In this document: positions 12,974-50,125 of the stretch, in pieces
How the letters are laid out: each line of letters begins with the position of its first letter
Position numbering within the stretch: position 1 is the first letter of the stretch
NCBI GenBank assembly: GCA_019009955.1
Contig: CM032228.1
Span: 5,139,501 to 5,203,500, forward strand
DNA: 64,000 bases
DNA from: Riptortus pedestris
Taxonomy: Eukaryota; Arthropoda; Insecta; Hemiptera; Alydidae
Direction of reading: 5' to 3'
Made by a program: the position numbers and the translations under genes
The notes under the pieces: generated by a model
Told to the model about the DNA's origin: nothing
The model's database searches: none
Seen by the model: the letters and a program-made list of their open reading frames with translations, nothing else

Positions 12974-13876
12974 AGCAGATTTCCCTTAAGGGAAAATTAA
13001 GATTTTCAAAATTTTTCTTCAAATGTTCATCGATCCTACCCAGGAAATGACAAAAATGAGGTCCGTTCAAAACTGTATATATATAATTGTCTGATACCGT
13101 TCTAGCGGTCGTAATTATTGTTTAATCGTTACCAAACTCGATATTTAGTCGATTTATATAAAAAGAAAGATCAAGTTCGTTAATGGGTGAAATCGAGCCA
13201 GGGGAGGAAGGGAGGATTTTCGAAAATTCGAAATATCTCCGTTACCATAGGTCAGACCGAAAAATTGTATAGTAGCAATCTTATTGCAAATTAAATTTAC
13301 TATAAATATTGTTATATACATTTATTCACTATCTTGAATATTAACCGAGATATTTGCATTTTTCAGTTTTCAGCAAACCGCCACTTCTCCTCATGTTACA
13401 CAAACAATACTTTGCTACATAATAAGACACATTACTCGAAGTTAAAATACCAAAAATTGTATTTAAGAGACCTTTATTATATGAGATACAAGATACATGC
13501 AAATATGTCCTGGTGACCCACCCTCCCATCTTAAGGTTTTGGAATACTAAAATTTTATTGATTGAGATAACAATTATTCTGACTCATTATTAATTACAGA
13601 GATAGATATAGTAAATAGTTCTCAATAAAATTAATATGTTATATTCTGATATATTTCAGTAATTGTTTTTCTTTCCGGTGTGAGGTGGCTGTTTGTTTAC
13701 ATTTCTCACCTAACGCTTCCTGTTGGATGATTATTGAAATTGGATGAAACATTTCTTATTTCCGTTTGTATTTATTCACGGTGGTGTTGTGCTACCAGTA
13801 TGTAGATGTATCTATTACTAAACTTCACGGGGGAAATCTGCTTAGTTTACGCAGCCCCTGCGTGACAGACTTTTTT
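12974..13876 (+). mobile_element. HINE-like repeat, copy 2 (long form)
   Basis: About 900 bp, with both ends present. The TA tract is only a few units (13077-13085). It contains a middle segment (about 13375-13800) missing from copy 1 but shared with the copies at 18663 and 39363, so this may be the fuller form. Ends with the ACGCAGCCCCTGCGT stem-loop and GACAGACTTTTTT. Confidence 0.85.
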
Positions 13877-15992
13877 AATCATGACGTGTACAAGCAGATT
13901 GAGTACTAATACAAAGTCTATAAATTTCACACAAAATTCATAAAAAAATAAAATAAAAATCAATAACTGTATGACAAAAATAAATGGAATAAAATAAAAA
14001 TAATAAAGTGAAAATGCAGCATGATGAAAGGGAGGGTTAATAATGTGGATGAATCGAAGAGAAGGGAAGGAGAGCTGAGCTGTAAAGTAGAGATAAATAA
14101 AGACTACCTCATCATTGGTCTATTGGAAATTGGAAAATATTTTAGCCTTGTAGCCAGCGACAACTGGCTGGAAAGCACCTTGAACCATCCTGTCTCCACC
14201 TTGACTTGAAACGCTAGGCGAATTGCAACCCATTTGTAGATTTGACAATAGCATTGAAGCAATTAACTGGAATGAGAGTGAAGGTGGAAACGAGACTCAA
14301 TACCAACAGTCAGTCCTCTGCCTAACATAATCTCCTATATGAAATTAGCCATATACAAATATCATTATATATGTTCATAGACTAAAGTATAGAAGATGTA
14401 TACTGAGGCTACAAGGAGGAAGGCCTTCCTTCTCTCTCTCTTCTATTTACTTCCTATATACATATTTTTATTTGTGTACACTTTCGCCATGCCCAAATAC
14501 TTTTTACCCTAACCATACATAATTTTGCCGTGTTTTAGGAACAACAAAAACTCTTTTTTTAAATCTAAACCCTTTCGCCATACCTGTACAATATCATCAC
14601 AATATATCTCCTACTATTTCTCAATATACACAACAGTATATGAACAAGAAAATTTTCTCTCAACAGACCAACCTTCAACCTCATTTTCTTTTTAGTTTCA
14701 TATTTGTTCAATCATTTATTTTGCTCAGAAACAAAGTGTGTTTCGAATAGAGAGGGTCCTTCGTTATAGAGCACAAGACAATTTTGAAAACAATAACAAA
14801 ACCAAATATAGGTAGCATCTGATATAAAACTATATCAAACACAATTAAAGTGTTTCAAATCTGGAGATAAGGCAAGAAATGGTGTATTATTATACGAATA
14901 GTAGCGAATGGAACTTGTTCCAACATATCATAAGACTAATTATGAAATGCTCACTCGAGTATGATTGGTATGAAGATGTAAGATATATTGTAATTAGGAC
15001 AGCAATATATAGTTATATCTACTGGCTATATCCCATTCATTGCCTTATCGCAGATGAACCCCCTCTACCAGCAATCCGTATACTCTACTGATTTATCTTC
15101 AACCTGAGAAAATTCGTAGTTTTTTTTCCATAAATACACATTTTTCCCCCTCCAATTCCGGTTTTCAACACATTTCCCTAAAGTGCATAATACAAAATTT
15201 AGGATGAAGAGCATAATATGAAGCTTATATGAATTAGGACTTGATAGAGATGATTCCGAATGCAAATTCTGCCTCGATGTTGAACACCTATCACTCCTTA
15301 AATTTTAGAATTTAATAAATTTAGAAGAAAACAATTTTTGATATCTTTTAAAATAAATGATTTGTACTCACTTTTACATGATAAATTATCCTTCAAGTCG
15401 ATCTCAAAATAAATACACAGCTATTTCATATGTAAGCTCACTATTACATTTTTACCAGCAATGTCTAGAGCAAACAAATTCAATTTAAGTACTAGCTTTA
15501 AGTAACAAGTCAATAAAATCAAAGGGAACTAATTTGATTTCGACTCAAAATACAACTAAATATAAATTTCAAAAAACTGAATTGTATTTACAACTGATTA
15601 TAAAAACACTTCAATAATAAATGAAAAATAAAATAACATAATTATGATCTATGATTGTACCAATCACTCAATTCTACTAATCAGCCATAATATATATACG
15701 ATAGAATAAAGATGTGTAACTTAATTTAATATTCCGGTAGAATCTTTGGTAAAATACTCCTGCATGGAAGAATAACCTACATTTATAAAAATAATCGATT
15801 CACCTACTACAAATTACATTTATAATCCATGAAGCAATTATTCCTCCCAATAAGTATTTACATACATTTTATATTGATAATAAAAATAACAAATCGAAAT
15901 AAGATAAAACTAAAACATTAATCTAACAGCACATCAACAAATAAATTGATGAACCCATTATATAAGGGAATTAATAAACCATTATTCGTTAC
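13877..15992. other. No gene recognised; expected direction of missing Nak exons
   Basis: Downstream of the last Nak exon found. Short frames on both strands (for example plus 14021-14209) look random. No phase-1 acceptor followed by NAK-like sequence was identified by eye. Confidence 0.5.
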
Positions 15993-42646
<26,654 letters not shown>

Positions 42647-43024
42647 TTTTTCTAATTATATAACAGATTATTAATTGTAAAAAAAAAATTGTATTACTAA
42701 TAAATCATATCAATGTTTCAGACTGAAAATAACATAGATACAGGAAATTTTATTTATTTTTTGTAAGTAGGTCCTTCATAATCCTTTTCGTGCAAGCATC
42801 TAAAACTACGATTTTGGCATTCATAATAAGGAACAGTCCATTTGGGGCAAAATTGAAAGGGGAATAAACGAAGGACTAAATTGACTAGACCAGTACGGCC
42901 AAATAACACTAATTTCTCAGACTAAAGAGATACCAACTGCAGCCATTTTTAAATACGGATTCTCAATGATTATACATCGATTGTCAACCACATAGAGATA
43001 ACAAAAAGCCATGCACAAATAATT

Positions 43025-43279
43025 AAAACACTGTATTTAAGATGGAAAGAATTTTGCAATCAACATTTTCTTATGAGATCTGTGCAAAAAAAGAAATCTT
43101 TAATTATGTTCTTTCTAAATGCACGACTAGCAATTGAGTTTATATATGTAGATAGACAGATAGATAGATAAACTGAATGGCTATTCATGCATTTAGAAAG
43201 AACATAACGATTTTTTTTTTGTACATATCTCACAAGAAAATGTTGATTGCTAAATTCTTTCTATCTTAAATATAGTGGT
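43025..43279. repeat. Fold-back element with about 95-bp arms
   Basis: 43028-43125 (ACTGTATTTAAGATGGAAAG ... TTCTTTCTAAATGCA) is nearly the reverse complement of 43178-43277. Arms are close to 90% identical by eye. The loop holds AGATAGACAGATAGATAGAT. No coding capacity. Just upstream of the Nak first coding exon. Confidence 0.8.
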
Positions 43280-43424
43280 TGATATATATAAACTATTGTA
43301 AACATTGATAAAAGAAAGTTTTAAGAGAAACTGAACCACATTTATTACAAGTACATATAAAATTAACAAAAATAACATTATTTTGGTGGCCAATAAAGCC
43401 TCATACTTGATAATATTGCATTAA

Positions 43425-43979
43425 AAAAGTCCGTGAGGCAGGGGCTGCGTAAACTAAGCAGATTTCCCACGTAAAGTTTTACAATAGAGAAATCTGCCTA
43501 ATAACAACTGTAGTAGTAAGAAACCTCTAAACCTAAAACATTATTTAGGGCGTAATAACCCAGTAGTTTCTAGCCCCAAAAAACAGTTGACCTAACCTCT
43601 AAACCTATTCACGAGGGACGAATAGTTATGGAAACGGCCGCCAGAGCTCTCGTCGGAAACTCCGAACATAGCCTATTGGTGACCACACGCAGAATACAAA
43701 TGCAAATATCTCGGTTAATATTCAAGATAGAGAATTAATGTATAGAACAATATTTATAGTAAATTTAATTTGCAATAAGATTGGTTCTATACAATCTTTT
43801 GATCCGACGTATAGTAACGGAGATATTTCGAATTTTCGAAAACCCTCCCCTCTAAACCCCCTCTCCCACTGGTCCGATTTCAGCCGTTAACGAACTTGAT
43901 CTTTCTTTTTACATAAAACGCTTAAATATGAAGTTTAGTAAGGATCAAACAAAAATTGCGACCGCTAGAGCGGTAACAG

Positions 43980-44044
<65 letters not shown>

Positions 44045-44045
44045 T

Positions 44046-44092
<47 letters not shown>

Positions 44093-44213
44093 TTTGAACG
44101 GACCTCATTTTCGTCATCTACTAGGTAGGATCGATGGACATTTGAAGAAAAATGTCGAAAATTCCGTCATGAGTACAACCTCAATAGCTGATTTCCCTTG
44201 AGGGAAATCTGCT
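43425..44213 (-). mobile_element. HINE-like repeat, copy 9, full length
   Basis: The best complete copy: 3' end at 43425 (AAAGTCCGTGAGGCAGGGGC on the plus strand) and 5' end at 44213 (TTGAGGGAAATCTGCTAAAA). It holds the longest TA tract (43984-44090, with a short GATA interruption) and the ACCGCTCTAGCGGT inverted repeat. It ends about 125 bases before the mariner. Confidence 0.87.
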
Positions 44214-44339
44214 AAAAAGTCATCGTCTTGATGCCTTCTTCGCCAGTCCAACTCACATATCGCACTGGTATTTCTAAAGTGACACAACTCAAAAGTCGGT
44301 GTTTTTGAGTTATGACAATTAAATCAAAAAGCCAGAATA

Positions 44340-45656
44340 CGGGGTGTGGCTATTAAATAACGAGACTGACGCTGCTACAGAAGAAGTGCGCATGCGCCAA
44401 ACGCCAGCAACTAACAGCTGTTATCGTGAAGCTTCCTCTTTCGAATATAGTGCCTCTCGCTTCTGTAAACAAATCAGTACAGCCGTAGCCTTCGTTCACA
44501 TTAGAGTTGTTTTTTTGTTTCGCCGGAAAAATGTTAAGTGTAACAGTAGAGCAACGAATTGTTGTGAAATTTCATGTGAAACTTGGAAAGACCGCTACTG
44601 AAACTTATAATTTATTGAAAGAAGTGTATAGCAATGAATGTTTATCGCGTGCACGTGTTTTTGAGTGGTTTAAGCGTTTTCAAGATGGCCGAGAAGACGT
44701 TCAAGATAATTCACGCCCGGGTCGCCCTTCCACGTCGAAAACGGATGACAATATCGAAAAAATCGGTAATCTGATTCGATCTGACCGTCGGTTAAGTATT
44801 CGTGCGATTGCTGAAACTGTACGAATTGGTAAAGAATCTGTACGGCAAATATTACATAACAATTTTAACATGCAAAGAGTGTGTGCCAAAACGCTGCCTA
44901 AAATTCTCACATTTGAACAACTGGAAGCTCGCAAAAATGTTTGTACTGACACTTTGAATGCCATTGAAAATGACCCAAACTTACTGGAAAGGATAATAAC
45001 ATGTGACGAATCATGGTTTTTTATGTATGATCCTGAAATAAAGCACCAATCCATGCACTGGAAGAGCCCATCTTCGCCGAGAGCCAAAAAAGCTCGAATG
45101 AGCAAAACAAAATTCAAAGCAATGTTGATTGTTTTTTTCGATATTCATGGGATTGTGAACCTTCACTGGGTTCCTGAAGGACAAACGATTAATCAACATT
45201 ACTACCTTCACGTTCTTGCTGAACTCCGCGAAAGAATAAGGAAAAAACGACCTGAATTGTGGAAGGACAAGTCATGGGTTCTCCACCAAGATAATGCGCC
45301 GGCTCATTCCGCATTGTCTGTTAAGAGGTTTCTAGCCAAATTCAGCATCCCAGTGTTAGACCATCCACCTTATTCGCCGGATCTTGCGCCGTGCGACTTC
45401 TGTTTCCTAAGGTGAAATTTGCATTAAAAGGAACAAGATTTGAGTCTGTTGAAGCTGTGAAAGAGAAAGCGGCACGCGTCCTGAAGGAGCTGATAGAAAA
45501 AGACTTCCAGCACTGTTTCGAACAATGGAAGGTTCGCATGGAGCGTTGTAGGGATAAAGGAGGGGTGTATATTGAAGGTGATAATAAGTAAAAATGTATG
45601 AAATAAAAATAAAATGTTTTACAGCGTCAGTCTCGTTATTTAATAGCCACACCCCG
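44340..45656 (+). mobile_element. Mariner transposon, complete ends, broken transposase
   Basis: A 1317-bp element bounded by perfect 35-bp inverted terminal repeats beginning CGGGGTGTGGCTATTAAATA and flanked by TA on both sides (44338-44339 and 45657-45658), the mariner target duplication. It contains one transposase gene read rightward, broken near its end. Identical termini suggest recent mobility. It sits inside an older inverted-repeat element (see 44250-45845). Confidence 0.96.
44531..45591 (+). pseudogene. Mariner transposase (DD34D), frameshifted near the third catalytic Asp
   Basis: Cut-and-paste transposase. The first frame runs from ATG 44531 (MLSVTVEQRIVVKFHVKLGK) to a stop at 45415. 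The N-terminal helix-turn-helix region has SRARVFEWFKRFQDG and the linker RPGRPSTSK. Catalytic residues visible are Asp in ITCDESWFF, Asp in HQDNAPAHSA, and Asp in YSPDLAPCD, 34 residues later (DD34D). Just after that, at about 45401-45410, a net loss of bases (consistent with 4) shifts the frame. The family C-terminus continues in another frame to 45591 (LKGTRFESVEAV, HCFEQWKVRMERC). Without the shift it would be near the usual 345-350 residues. A longer frame opens at 44507, but 44531 fits the family start. Confidence 0.93.
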
Positions 45657-45845
45657 TATTCAAGGTTTAGGATCGACATTATGCAATAACAATTTTGGAT
45701 AAGATTTTCCTACCACCTACTTTTGGAAATGATAAGTTGGTTATGGAATTGGCTTTTCCCTAAGTTCACTAACAGTTTTTCCGTTCCAGAAAAGAAGGTA
45801 TTTGACTTATGTCACTTTAGAAATACTTGTGCGATATGTAGGATT

Positions 45846-46137
45846 TACCATTGTTTTCCTTGTTCCACATTCACGTTTATTTCTACGTTTTAGTAACGAC
45901 CACAATGATTCCACACGTTGTGTATGTGCCCCAGTTCTCATATAAATGAAATTTTTAGAGTGGTTAACAGTAAAATGTTTATATTTCACTTCTGGTACTT
46001 ATACAGCTGTGGAAGGTAATTTATTGTAACAGTTATTAAACTAATATCTCAGAAGTATTTCTAAAATCATGTGATTATAACCTAATTTGAAATGGGGGGG
46101 CTAATGTAAAAAAGACCAAGTATTGTAAAAACCCAGT
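45846..46137. other. Spacer, nothing recognised
   Basis: Between the outer inverted-repeat element and the BEL/Pao relic. No motif seen. Confidence 0.5.
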
Positions 46138-46830
46138 TTGGAAAATAAGGTGTATGTTCCAACAGCTGCTAGCCTTATATCTTCCAGTAATTACCAGAAT
46201 TCCTTTATTTGTATATTTTGTGACAAATACCATAAAAGTGCTGATTGTTTTATTGCCCAAAAGATAACATTGGAAGAGAAAAATAGGTTTTTAATAGAAA
46301 AGAAAGGATGTTACCGCTGTCTTCTGCCTGGGCACGTAATCAAGGGCTGTAAATTTAATTTAAAATGCCCTTTATTCAAAAGAAGACACTATGTTTTGAT
46401 GTGACCAAGTATGATTCTAAAGCTGCTGAACTGTTCTTAAGCAAATAAAGATTTAGCATGTTTCATCAGATTCTGTCTCATTATTCCTCAGCTCATGACT
46501 GTCAAACAAAAGCCTATCTTATGAATTTTACAAATCATATGTTTTAGACCTAACCTATATCTTACCATTACAAAGAGGTATAAATATAACAATTATAATA
46601 TTCACTTCCAAACATGAACAAAATAAAGAATTACCAAATATAGTAGCTAAGGAATATGCTAGTCCACATTATAATGTACTAGCAAATAGACCTATTAATT
46701 TTAGCCCAAAAGTGTTTATGCAAACTCTTGTAGCAAAAATGAGAAATCCTTACAGTAACAGTAATGTTTTAGAACCTGTACGTATATTAAATGACACAGG
46801 CTCTCAAGGATTGTAGATTTTATTTATCAT
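46138..46830 (+). pseudogene. BEL/Pao retrotransposon remnant (zinc knuckles and start of protease)
   Basis: The frame 46138-46404 has CIFCDKYHKSADCF and then GCYRCLLPGHVIKGC, the paired zinc-knuckle motifs upstream of the Pao protease. About 300 bases on, after stops, 46719-46818 reads MQTLVAKMRNPYSN and then ILNDTGSQGL, where DTGSQ is the aspartic protease active site of BEL/Pao elements. Reverse transcriptase and integrase were not seen. It ends where the oppositely oriented gypsy remnant begins. Confidence 0.75.
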
Positions 46831-47084
46831 CTCTTGAAAAAATTAAGATACCCCGATTAATAAGGAAAAGTATTTCCGAAGAGGTTGGTTGTTCTGTCCA
46901 TATTTGCGATGACAGTAAGGCGGTAGTAAGGCAGAGTGGTTTTTCTTAGGATAGAAAACGGTGATAATGCAAATGTGAAGATGTCATTAGCTGGCAAATC
47001 CAGGGTTCCGAATGGTTGAAGAAGCCTTGTCATGATTGGTCTATGCCAGTGGTGAAGAGCTGATGCCTGATCCAAATAGAAATG

Positions 47085-47250
47085 TACGATTAATTGAAAT
47101 GATTGAATTATAGAAAAACTGTAAACTAGGTTTTATTAGACAAAAAGTAAGTACATGTTTACATAATGAATTGACTTTGAACTATTTAAAGGAAGCTTAA
47201 ATAACATTGAATTAAAAGCATTAACATATGACAATAAATTATGAACAATG
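47085..47250 (-). repeat. Gypsy LTR-like repeat, 3' copy
   Basis: Same start as the 5' copy (TGTTCATAATTTATTGTCAT). It follows the end of the integrase frame directly, as expected of a 3' LTR. Diverged by scattered substitutions and small indels. Confidence 0.6.
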
Positions 47251-47255
47251 TATTA

Positions 47256-47995
47256 TACACATCGCCCACCAGATGGTACTTGGACTGCCTCAAGATTCTG
47301 CGAAGAAGCACTGGGCCAGGTGGGAGAAGCCAGGAAGGAGTGGAACTACCATTGCCCGATTTTCTGGGATACTTCAACATCCGTTCGTCAGGAGTCTCAT
47401 GATATAGAGGTGCGCAGGAGAGAACGGATAGCATCTAGAGCATCGTTCCCACTGATGAGTCCTTCCTTAGTTACTTCTTTCTGAGAGTTAATTCAATGCT
47501 CTTCCAAACTGTGCCCACAAATTTTTCTGATTGCCCATTCCCCTGTGGGTTGTATGGCGTGGTCCGACTTGTAGCTATCCCATTAGTTGTTAAAAATGTT
47601 CTTAGTTCCTGAGACATGAAGGCCGATCCTCTATCAGTATGTGTATAACAGGTTAGTCCAAATATAGAAAATAAAAGTTGCAATTTATTTTTAACAGTCG
47701 ATGCTGAAAGGTAATGCCAAGGGAATGCGAAGGGGTATCTGGAGAACTCGTCAACTATAATCAGGAGGTAACGGTTTCTTGTATTGGTTGGTAGTGGTCC
47801 TTTAAAATCTATGTTAAGTCGCTCCAATGGTCGCGTCGCCTTTATAAGATGTCCTTCTTGCTTATTGAACCTCGGTTTCAGTTCAGCACAGATCTTGCAT
47901 GACATCGTTACTTTCCTAATGTCTTCCAGCGAGTACGGCTGTAAACAAATTTCATTTTTAACCAGTGATTCAATCGAGTGACTCCGGGATGACAA
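47256..47995 (-). pseudogene. Gypsy integrase (D,D35E) with one break near the end
   Basis: The frame 47995-47471 contains the zinc-finger cysteines in SCKICAELKPRF, first Asp in RLNIDFKGPLP, second Asp in YTHTDRGSAFMSQEL, and Glu in NPQGNGQSEKFVGTVWKS, with 35 residues between second Asp and Glu. After the stop at 47471, a second frame (47434-47256) supplies the C-terminal block YPRKSGNGSSTPSWLLPPGP, then VLLRRILRQSKYH. All three catalytic residues are intact, but the element lacks reverse transcriptase. Confidence 0.88.
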
Positions 47996-48057
47996 TGTTC
48001 TTTCAGCTTGTTAAAATTACACAAATAAAAGACACGGAGTTTTGATCTGTAATAAGC

Positions 48058-48450
48058 CTAAAGTACCTCCCTAGTAGGTAGTGTCGCCACTTTCTTACTA
48101 CCACTACTATCGCGCGTAGGCTTCTTTCTCCACCGATGAATGTCACCGTTAGGAATGGTTGAGAATTCCAGAGAAAATGCTACAGGTCGATCGTTCTGAG
48201 AAAGTGTAGCTCCTATTGCATGTTCGGAAGCATCTGTTTCGACTGTGGAGACGGCTTCTTCATCAATAGCACTGACTAAAGCGTTTCCTACATCACATTT
48301 TAGTATTTCAAAAGTTTGAGCTACTTGATATTTCAAGGGAAGCGGACTTGATGCCAGAACATTAATTTTCTGAGAAACCTGAGGGATAAAATTAAAAAGT
48401 GTGCAAACATTTCCATTGTTCACTTCAAGGTGGCTAGCATTCGCAGGCAC
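48058..48450 (-). pseudogene. Gypsy reverse transcriptase thumb and start of RNase H
   Basis: Readable parts are FIPQVSQKINVLASSPLPLK, FEILKCDVGNALVSAIDEE, then TVETDASEHAIGATLSQNDR and PVAF. TDASEHAIGATLSQ is the first Asp of gypsy RNase H. After PVAF the sequence decays and the rest of RNase H is lost. The open frame includes unrelated residues at its start, where it overlaps the gag fragment. Confidence 0.85.
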
Positions 48451-48568
48451 TTACTTGGCAAGTTAGCAGGAAGTTTTGAAACGTCTTGCGCCAGTGGTTC
48501 CATTCATGTGATCCAGTTTGTGAATCCGCTTCAACTGCAAGCTGCTCTGGCCCAAGTGATTTATCCAT
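48437..48568 (-). pseudogene. Gypsy gag N-terminal fragment
   Basis: ATG at 48568 opens MDKSLGPEQLAVEADS, then HEWNHWRKTFQNFL, and stops about 43 codons later at TAG. GPEQLAVEADS and EWNHWRKTF match the N-terminus of gag in K02A2.6-like insect gypsy elements. Its frame is cut by the deletion that brings in pol sequence. Confidence 0.65.
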
Positions 48569-48594
48569 AGTCTTAAAATAGTTGTATCTAATTA

Positions 48595-48752
48595 ATAGTA
48601 AAGATTAAATTATAGAAAACCTGAAAAAATTGTTTTTATTAGACAAAACCGAAGTACGAGTTTACATAATGAATTCACTTTGACTACTGATTAAAAGACG
48701 GTAAAACAACATGGAATTAAAAGCATCAGCATATGACAATAAATTATGAACA
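48595..48752 (-). repeat. Gypsy LTR-like repeat, 5' copy
   Basis: Starts TGTTCATAATTTATTGTCAT on the minus strand and matches 47250-47085 in the same direction and 49025-49200 in the opposite direction. It lies 27 bases before the gag ATG, as a 5' LTR would. A primer-binding site was not recognised. Confidence 0.6.
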
Positions 48753-49021
48753 ATAAATAAACCTTGAAAATACACTCTCAGACGGACGGGAGACGACCGT
48801 CACACTTGGGCCCAACCCCTACATATAGCGGTGAAGGAGCTAGGCAAGAGGATATCCAGCTAGAACATGGAGACCAATATTCAAGTTGACATTGGACTCC
48901 AATATTAACCAGGACGAGCAAATGAACCAAGCCCGATGCCATCACCCAGCTCTGAGATACAGTTAGAGAAACCGCCGCCCTCCAGCTATTTCCACCACTT
49001 TTATGTTGGAGGGTCAAGATA

Positions 49022-49205
49022 ATTGGAGGGTTCATAATTTATTATCATGCGATAATGCTTTTAATTCAATGTTGTTTAACCTTCCTTTAATCAGTGTTCA
49101 AAGTGAATTCATTCACTTATGTAAGCCTGTACTTCAGTTTTGTCTAATGAAACCTAGTTTACAGGTTTTCTATAATTCAATCATTTCAATATACCAGTTG
49201 TAATT
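49022..49205 (+). repeat. Third copy of the LTR-like repeat, inverted
   Basis: On the plus strand TTCATAATTTATTATCATGC begins a copy of the same repeat in the opposite direction to the other two. It is preceded at 49000 by TGTTGGAGGGTC and followed at 49239 by TGTTGGAGGATC. Could be a solo LTR piece or part of a second, rearranged element. Confidence 0.55.
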
Positions 49206-49477
49206 TATATCTCTCTGATTGTACTATCTGAGAATCAAATGGCGTAATGTTGGAGGATCGAAGGGAGCCCTATCTGTTATCCCCCTCTCCGACTCCTAGG
49301 ATAAACCTTTCCTTACTTTTCCTAATTGCAAAACGTTCCATTAACACACACCTACTTATTTCATCCTGTAAGTGTATTAAATATTGGTATTTCGTGTATC
49401 TATGTGGAACGAGTTAGAAGTCAATTTTTTTAGGAAGTAGTTTTTTATTTATTTAATTTTACGCTTAAAATGCTACA

Positions 49478-49590
49478 TCCTAAGTCCCACCCTGTCTAGA
49501 AAAGGGTGGTAACCTGTAGATAACCCGTCCCAATTAGCGTGAGTTGCAAAAAGTGGACGTTAATCAATAATAATAATAATAATAATAAAA
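49478..49590 (+). repeat. tRNA-derived SINE, 3' part
   Basis: TCCCACCCTGTCTAGAAAAG, TAACCTGTAGATAACCCGTC and AAAAGTGGACGTTAAT, followed by (ATA)n. The tRNA head is missing. Confidence 0.8.
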
Positions 49591-50125
49591 TGGTACAGAT
49601 AAGTATTTGCATATGTATAATACTTCCACTGGAACAATTAATAGAACGATAAATTCAATTTATGTGACGAGTTTCAACTGCTCATTTACTTCTTTTCTTT
49701 AGATGTAATTAAAACGCATTTTATTTTTCGTCTAAAAATAAATATTCTTGAGCCATAATTATTCATTTATTAATTTTTTAGGTAGGACAAATAAAATGTA
49801 ACAAGAAGATATTTGAGACATTTGATTTTGAATTCTAATTTAAGCATTGAATTAATTGTACAACGAACTTATTAAATACAATTTGTTGGAAAACGAACAC
49901 ATACTGAGACAATTGAGCGCATTTCACCGTAACTATTTAGTTAGATGGAGAAACGCCTGCTGCTCAATGAAACGTTTTGAAGTAAAATATGCTCCATAGT
50001 CAGATGTTGAAGTAGAGTTTGAACCTAAGGAGGAAGCCAGGACAGAAGAGAGGAACCATTCTTTAATGACGGATTCATGTAAAAAATCAAAGTCAAAAAC
50101 AAGTTAATATCGGTGATTTTTTTTG

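Larger units (their letters stand above)
44250..45845. mobile_element. Older inverted-repeat element hosting the mariner
   Basis: Outside the mariner, 44254-44286 (ACATATCGCACTGGTATTTC, then TAAAGTGACAC) is nearly the reverse complement of 45810-45843 (GTCACTTTAGAAATACTTG, then TGCGATATGTAG). These are imperfect arms of about 32 bp, about 1.5 kb apart, or only about 240 bp apart with the mariner removed. That is the form of a small inverted-repeat transposon. Superfamily not recognised; outer boundaries approximate. Confidence 0.6.
47085..48752 (-). mobile_element. Internally deleted Ty3/gypsy retrotransposon
   Basis: Read on the minus strand, an LTR-like repeat (48752-48595) is followed by a gag start codon at 48568, a deletion junction into the end of reverse transcriptase/RNase H, integrase, and a second LTR-like repeat (47250-47085) in the same direction. 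At about 1.67 kb it keeps only pieces of a roughly 5-kb element. Its proteins resemble the insect K02A2.6-like gypsy group. Confidence 0.75.

Noticed and set aside
44701..45117. 138-codon minus frame
   Set aside because: It is antisense to the mariner transposase frame, with no family similarity.
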